Part shown: in pieces, positions 59,088 to 64,000 of the stretch
How the letters are laid out: the number at the start of each line of letters is the position of its first letter
Numbering within the stretch: position 1 is the first letter of the stretch
The notes under the pieces: model-generated
Told to the model about the DNA's origin: nothing
The model's database searches: none
Seen by the model: the letters and a program-made list of their open reading frames with translations, nothing else
DNA from: Pseudanabaena sp. FACHB-1998
GTDB lineage: Bacteria > Cyanobacteriota > Cyanobacteriia > Pseudanabaenales > Pseudanabaenaceae
Length of the DNA stretch: 64,000 nt
Direction of reading: 5' to 3'
NCBI RefSeq assembly: GCF_014696355.1
Contig: NZ_JACJQA010000015.1
Location: forward strand, 1 to 64,000
Translations under genes and position numbers: made by a program

Positions 59088-59140
59088 AACCAAATAAGAG
59101 AAGGGCGACACGAAGTGTCGCCCTTCTCTTATTTGGTTTT
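59086..59140. terminator. Palindrome shared by convergent Uma2 and CHAT genes
   Basis: Exact 26-base arms (59086-59111 and 59115-59140) around GAA. Each arm overlaps a stop codon: the Uma2 TAA on the left and the CHAT gene's TAA on the right. Confidence 0.85.
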
Positions 59141-62100
59141 ATAGCCAATTGCCAATTAGGATAAAAGATGACCAGAAGTAAGGATGTTTAATATCAACTT
59201 CACCAGCAAAAACTTGAGAAAGAGGAACAGTGGGTAACTTAGGAAGCCCAAAGATTTTGCCATCCTTGATCGTGACCTTGCCTTGCAAAATTTCAATTTG
59301 AGAACGCTGAAGGGCGATCGCCTTAGTAATGTTTTCAGGAAAACTATTATAAAACTGAATCATCAAAGGGGCAGTACCCGTATCCGAGACTTCCCAGAGT
59401 GAAGCTAACACACTTTTTGCACCCGAACTCACGGACAAACCGCCCAAGCCGAGATTCTGCCCGACCGCAGTTTGGCAAGCACTGAGAGTAAGCATCTCAA
59501 TCAAGGGACTATCAAAGCGCAAACTCGGAATGCGGTCTATGGATAGCCGCTCGTTCCAGAACTGGATAAAAGCACCTTGAGCTTCGTTACTCAAAAACTT
59601 GGCATGGGTGGCAAGGTGTAAAACCGCAAAATTACCCTGCCGTCTTTTCTCTTGGAGATTTCTGATCGTGAAATCTTGATCAAGATAAGAATTACCATTC
59701 AGTACCTGAGAGCTTATCGTACTGACCTCAACCTTAACGGAAGGCAAAGGCGAAAAACCTTGGACAGACTCAGTTAAGCCCATTGCTAGTACATTGTTAA
59801 GACGGCGATCGCGTGTTTCTAGACGAGTAACCCGTAAATAAGGAAGATTAGCTAAGGCATATTTCTCAATTAAGAACTGCTTGCCATCATGGAGAGCCGC
59901 AATGGGAATGACCCGCAAGCCGCCATCCATGACAAATACTAAAGTTGGCGGTAACTTCTCTTGAGGTGCTTCGGCATTACTGGGAACAAGTTTATCACTG
60001 ACATTAGGTTTAGCATTTTGCTTAGAATTAAGCTGTGTATCAGGTTTCGCATTGCTATTGATGGTTGCCAAGCGATCGCTGTAGGGGCGAACTAACCAGT
60101 CATAGAGTTTTTGGGATTGCTCGAGATAGTCTTGTGAGCCAACATCGCGGATATTATTCGCAAAGTCTTGGAGTACAGGATTAATCGCGCTTTCTTTTGC
60201 CGCATTTACAAACTCACGGAAGGGCTTGCCCTTGCCCTTAGGTGGAATGATGAGTAGCTCTAGGCGATCGCGTAAAATGATTGGATAAACTACCGTAGTC
60301 ACACTACCAGAGCGATTAGAAATATCGTCTAGCTCTACTTGAATCTGTTCCAGATTTTTGACTTGGAAGGTCAAGGTTTCGCCCAAATAATTCTCAAACT
60401 CAGAGATTTTACCTTTCTCCATCTCATTAAGTGCATCTTCAAAGCGACCTAGGGCAAGATATTCTCCAGCAGAACGCTTAGCAATGTCATTGATATCTAC
60501 CGATGGAGGTCTTTTACCTGAAATTACGGGAGGAGTGGAAGTAATAATGATGGGGTTGATAAATGTGCCAGTTGAAGTTGATGACGTAGAAGACGTAGAT
60601 GGAGAAAGAGTCTCAGAAGAAGAGATAGGAACAGAAGGAAAAAGAGTCTCAGTAGGAGGGATAGGAATAGTAGGAGGGATAGGAATAGGAGGTGGAATAA
60701 ATATTCCTCCCCCGGGATTAATAGAGACATTGCCCTGAGTAAAGAATCCTACACCATTGGGAATGCCTTGAAAGCTTAATATAGTAGAGCCGCCTGCAAT
60801 AATTGTCCCTAAAGTTCCATTAGTAGTGGCACTACCGACTAAAAATGTATTGAGGTCAAAGGGAGAAGTAATGCCATGCTGAATTGAAACAGTTCCTGCT
60901 CCATTGGTACAGATAGTTGCGCCAACGCAAGGATCACCTGTTGCAAAGGTAACAACACCCGTTCCCAAGACATTGCCGCCCGTAGAGACGATATTAATGT
61001 TGCCACCAGTGCCGCCTATGGTGGTGTTTCCTGTGGAGTTAATGCTTGCAAATGTGACGTTACCGATCGGGTCAAGGATTACATCACCACCATTACCAAA
61101 GCTACTGCTTGTATTAACTTTTCCTACATCGATCTGAGTAAGCGCATCTACGATGACTTTACCAGCAGCACCAGTAGCTGAAGTGGTCAGATTTCCTGTG
61201 ACAGAAACTGCTCCTGTTCGGCTAGTAAGTGAAATTAGTCCGCCATTGGAGATATTTGAACTTGTATTGATGTCGCCGAAAACCGCGATCGCATCTCTAG
61301 CTAAAAGGGTCGAACTACCCGAAATATTGCCAGTAGCTTCTATACTTCCTGTAGTAATCGTCCCTAATGGACTACCGAGAGATATATTACCGCCATCTCC
61401 TATTTGAGAACTAGTACCGATCGCTCCCGATCGCGTGTTAATGGAGCCAGTAGTACTAGTGAGGCTAATCAAACCTCCATTTCCACTAGCACTAAATACA
61501 CCTGTGATTAGACTATAGATAGAAGGAACCCCAGCAATTGATACCACTCCTGTTGAGGTGATGTTGCCATTAGCTTTAATGTCAATCACACCGCCATTAC
61601 CATCATTCCCCGCCGTTGTCGTGCCTTGGCGTGTGCTAATTGCGGTGAATGTGATTGCGCCTGTGTCACTGGTGAGGAATATCGATCCCGCATTGCCACC
61701 TTCTATGCTTTGGTTGGGAGCGTTAATTGCTCCTGCTAAAATATCTTTTGCGGCTTGAATATTTACAATGCCGCCATTTCCCAGTTGGGTAGATAATACG
61801 CCTCCTTGAATTGCTCCCAGTCTGGTATCCACGATTCCAGTTGTACTTTTGATGGTGAGGTTTGATAGATCTCCTGTTGCAAAAACTGTTCCTGTAATGA
61901 TGTCTTGCGGGGCTGTGAGGGTAACGTTTGTGTTTTTGCCAACACTAGATACAGCCTCAAGGCTAGTATTCAGACTACCAGTTTTACTCTCTATCGTAAT
62001 GTTGCCATTATTGCCTGATGCAAATACTCCTCGCGTGCTGATGTTCCCGCTTGCAAGTAGATTGATTGTGCCGCCAGTGCCAGTGCTAAGGGTAGTGGTG

Positions 62101-64000
62101 GTTAAGTCGCCTGCGGTGGTATTGATCGCTCCCGATTTACTTTCTAAGTTAATCGAACCTCCATTTAAGGCTCTGGAAAATACGCCTGATGTGGTGATGT
62201 TGTTTCTGGCTGTGAAAGTAATTGCGCCACCCCCTGCATCTATATCACCGAGACTGGTGTTAATGGAGCCACTGTCGCTAGTGAAGGTGATGGAGTTAGG
62301 TGTGCCATTGCCGCCTGTGGAGACAAAAGAAGCGACGGCTGGATTAGGCGTTGTACCAGCGCCAGTGGTGATATTTCCTGCCGATTGGAAGGTGATATTG
62401 CCCGCAGTTCCTGAAGTAGAAGCTGAGTTTACTCGACCTGAGCTAACATCGATCGCTCCTGTATCACTGATCAAAGAAATATTGCCGCCATTACCTCCAT
62501 TAGAGAAAGTGCCGATTGCATAATCAATTCCATTAAGTGTTACATTGCCAGTAGTTTTAATGTCCCCTCTTGCCTGAATTGCGACATTACCTCCATTAAA
62601 ATTATTTAAGCCGCCACTAATGAGAGAACCATCAACATAGCCAGTTGTTACATTTCCATTTGAGCTAGTTAGCGAGATACTATTAAATCCAGTTCCATTT
62701 CCAACTATGCCAGATATGCTAGACGTATTTATAGAGCCAAATGCCTGAACTGTCAATTGAAAAGTATTAATATTGCCAATCGTAATATTTCCATTTGTAC
62801 TAACGATTGAACTGCTTCCAGTTTGTATTTTTAGTATGTCAATAGATCTAGCCGCTTCAATTGTTAAATTGCCAGCAAATAAATTGCCAGTTGTTATACT
62901 TCCATTAGTGCTAGTTAGTGAAGCAGTATCACTAATTATATCTGATGAATTTAAATTAATGGAGTCAGCTACTTTAATCGTTAACTCTTTACCAATTATA
63001 GTACTAATGTCTGTCACATTTGTACCAGTCAGTGACACATCGCCTCTACTGGCTGAGTAATAGGTAAAAGTAAGTGGTTTGGTTTGGTTTGGGCTGATAG
63101 TTTCCTCATAAGAATAAATTCCATCCCTACTATCAGCCAATAGACTTGAAATTTTGATATTATTCAATGCTTGAACATTTATATCTCCAGCTTTTCCAGA
63201 AAAAGTAATCATATCAAACGTCGGGTCTATGCCCAGATTAACTACTTCTCCAGCGGTAGAGGAGTCTATTCCCGCAATAGTCACACTTCCATTTTTACTT
63301 ATCAGTGAGATATTGCCGCCACTTGTTCCATCTTTCCCATTTGGTGAGATCAAATTAGAAGTAGATATATTTGATGCACTAATGTCTCCCCCTGCCTGAA
63401 TTGCGACATTGCCACCGTTTCCAAATAAAGCAATTGTCTTGATGTCACCAGTCGTCACAGTTCCAGTATTACTGACACTTGCTAGAGAAATCTCACCGCC
63501 GCTTCCATTTTGGGATGAAGAGTCAAAACCTCCAGTAACGCTGATATTACCATCTGCTTGAACATTGATATTCCCAGCATTCCCAGACACGGAAGATGAG
63601 TCTACGCCCAAAACAGTTACATTTCCCTTAGCAGAGAGAATCACGTCATTTCCATTACGATTGCTGCTCGGTAAACCACTAGAACTGAATACACCAGAAG
63701 AAATATTTCCAGTGGCATTGATTAATCCATTGGTACTAGTGATACTGATTTTACCCGCATTACCCGTAGCCGTATCTTCCCTAATACTCGCATCAGCGGA
63801 AATTAAATTAACATCGCCAATAGCCGAGATCGTAATACTACCAGCATTTCCAATGTTATTAACAATATTTGTTACTACACCTACAGTAATGTCAGTAGTG
63901 GTGATGTTGCCACCAGCACTAGTTAATTGGACATTACCACCATTTGCCAATAATCCTGCCGCAAGGAGAGCGTCAGTCGTGATATTTCCACCAGCATTGA
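59139..64000 (-). CDS. Haemagglutinin-repeat CHAT-domain protein (5' end outside the window)
   Basis: This giant open frame has its start beyond the right edge: the frame stays open to base 64000 with NAGGNITTDALLAAGLLANGGNV. More than 1100 residues are filamentous-haemagglutinin-type beta-helix repeats (G-x-I-x-x-x-S, GGNI/GDI patterns). They are followed by a Pro/Ser/Thr-rich linker, a TPR-like segment with YLALGRFEDALNEMEKG, and a C-terminal CHAT caspase-like domain. The dyad is His in VLHLATHAKF and Cys in LTLSACQTAVG. Related proteins begin with a TPS secretion domain, so export by a two-partner system is likely but not visible here. A secreted or surface protease-like function is inferred. 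Confidence 0.85.
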   Translation of the reverse strand, partial: NAGGNITTDALLAAGLLANGGNVQLTSAGGNITTTDITVGVVTNIVNNIGNAGSITISAIGDVNLISADASIREDTATGNAGKISITSTNGLINATGNISSGVFSSSGLPSSNRNGNDVILSAKGNVTVLGVDSSSVSGNAGNINVQADGNISVTGGFDSSSQNGSGGEISLASVSNTGTVTTGDIKTIALFGNGGNVAIQAGGDISASNISTSNLISPNGKDGTSGGNISLISKNGSVTIAGIDSSTAGEVVNLGIDPTFDMITFSGKAGDINVQALNNIKISSLLADSRDGIYSYEETISPNQTKPLTFTYYSASRGDVSLTGTNVTDISTIIGKELTIKVADSINLNSSDIISDTASLTSTNGSITTGNLFAGNLTIEAARSIDILKIQTGSSSIVSTNGNITIGNINTFQLTVQAFGSINTSSISGIVGNGTGFNSISLTSSNGNVTTGYVDGSLISGGLNNFNGGNVAIQARGDIKTTGNVTLNGIDYAIGTFSNGGNGGNISLISDTGAIDVSSGRVNSASTSGTAGNITFQSAGNITTGAGTTPNPAVASFVSTGGNGTPNSITFTSDSGSINTSLGDIDAGGGAITFTARNNITTSGVFSRALNGGSINLESKSGAINTTAGDLTTTTLSTGTGGTINLLASGNISTRGVFASGNNGNITIESKTGSLNTSLEAVSSVGKNTNVTLTAPQDIITGTVFATGDLSNLTIKSTTGIVDTRLGAIQGGVLSTQLGNGGIVNIQAAKDILAGAINAPNQSIEGGNAGSIFLTSDTGAITFTAISTRQGTTTAGNDGNGGVIDIKANGNITSTGVVSIAGVPSIYSLITGVFSASGNGGLISLTSTTGSINTRSGAIGTSSQIGDGGNISLGSPLGTITTGSIEATGNISGSSTLLARDAIAVFGDINTSSNISNGGLISLTSRTGAVSVTGNLTTSATGAAGKVIVDALTQIDVGKVNTSSSFGNGGDVILDPIGNVTFASINSTGNTTIGGTGGNINIVSTGGNVLGTGVVTFATGDPCVGATICTNGAGTVSIQHGITSPFDLNTFLVGSATTNGTLGTIIAGGSTILSFQGIPNGVGFFTQGNVSINPGGGIFIPPPIPIPPTIPIPPTETLFPSVPISSSETLSPSTSSTSSTSTGTFINPIIITSTPPVISGKRPPSVDINDIAKRSAGEYLALGRFEDALNEMEKGKISEFENYLGETLTFQVKNLEQIQVELDDISNRSGSVTTVVYPIILRDRLELLIIPPKGKGKPFREFVNAAKESAINPVLQDFANNIRDVGSQDYLEQSQKLYDWLVRPYSDRLATINSNAKPDTQLNSKQNAKPNVSDKLVPSNAEAPQEKLPPTLVFVMDGGLRVIPIAALHDGKQFLIEKYALANLPYLRVTRLETRDRRLNNVLAMGLTESVQGFSPLPSVKVEVSTISSQVLNGNSYLDQDFTIRNLQEKRRQGNFAVLHLATHAKFLSNEAQGAFIQFWNERLSIDRIPSLRFDSPLIEMLTLSACQTAVGQNLGLGGLSVSSGAKSVLASLWEVSDTGTAPLMIQFYNSFPENITKAIALQRSQIEILQGKVTIKDGKIFGLPKLPTVPLSQVFAGEVDIKHPYFWSSFILIGNWL

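Noticed and set aside
2443-59140. Reading the many palindromes as a CRISPR array
   Set aside because: They are single, far apart, differ in arm sequence and have no regular spacers. No cas genes are present.
60484-63060. Long open frames on the + strand opposite the CHAT gene
   Set aside because: They are antisense shadows of the repetitive Gly/Asn/Thr/Ser coding sequence, giving Pro/Val-rich nonsense.

Overview
This window is chromosomal DNA of a cyanobacterium. The evidence is the photosystem I gene psaE, a biliverdin reductase (bvdR) of the Synechocystis type, a cyanobacterial SigF, several cyanobacterium-restricted families (DUF4090, DUF3082, DUF2301, Npun_F0813), many Uma2 genes, and a very high density of the HIP1 palindrome GCGATCGC. 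The moderately AT-rich composition and the gene set fit a Pseudanabaena-like organism, but the genus is a guess.

Layout. 1-2.5 kb: the 3' end of an rRNA operon (5S rRNA), then trpE and bioD. 2.5-8.4 kb: small enzymes (a SNAT-like GNAT, a tandem ACT protein, a tautomerase, a second GNAT), a Ser/Thr kinase with a repetitive membrane tail, a DUF4258/YgiT toxin-antitoxin pair, a broken hicB and tRNA-Val. 8.4-17.2 kb: a glutaredoxin-like protein, a ProA homologue lacking the catalytic cysteine, tRNA-Leu, a DppB-type permease, a rhomboid protease, dnaB carrying a large intein, and a site-2-protease homologue lacking its zinc motif. 17.6-33 kb: housekeeping genes (holA, aroB, infC, psaE, mutM) mixed with lineage-specific membrane proteins, Uma2, DUF29, an L,D-transpeptidase and a large FAD oxidoreductase. 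33-45.7 kb: uvrA with a repeat-derived in-frame insert, sigF, a LivF-type ATPase, a peptidoglycan-binding protein, purE, bvdR and thrB. 45.8-56.4 kb: a defence island with rloB/rloA, and then, beyond a maf gene, hsdR-hsdM and hsdS. Between hsdM and hsdS lie one intact and two decayed toxin-antitoxin modules. 56.5-64 kb: menD, Uma2 and the 3' part of a giant haemagglutinin-repeat protein ending in a CHAT protease domain, which runs off the window.

The most striking feature is not a gene. Almost every intergenic space holds a long, often perfect palindrome, usually closed by a triloop between GC clamps (GCGAAGC, GCTTCGC, GCTTTGC, GCAAAGC). In at least nine cases one arm contains the stop codon, and often the last codons, of the neighbouring gene, so the other arm is a reverse copy of that gene's end. 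Two families of about 105-116 bp elements with inverted-repeat ends (called A and B here) carry the same kind of core. Together they suggest a fold-back mechanism that makes terminators and a spreading MITE-like population.

Three proteins look like former enzymes kept without their catalytic residues or with altered active-site spacing: the ProA-like protein, the site-2-protease-like protein and, less surely, the phosphatase-like protein after purE.
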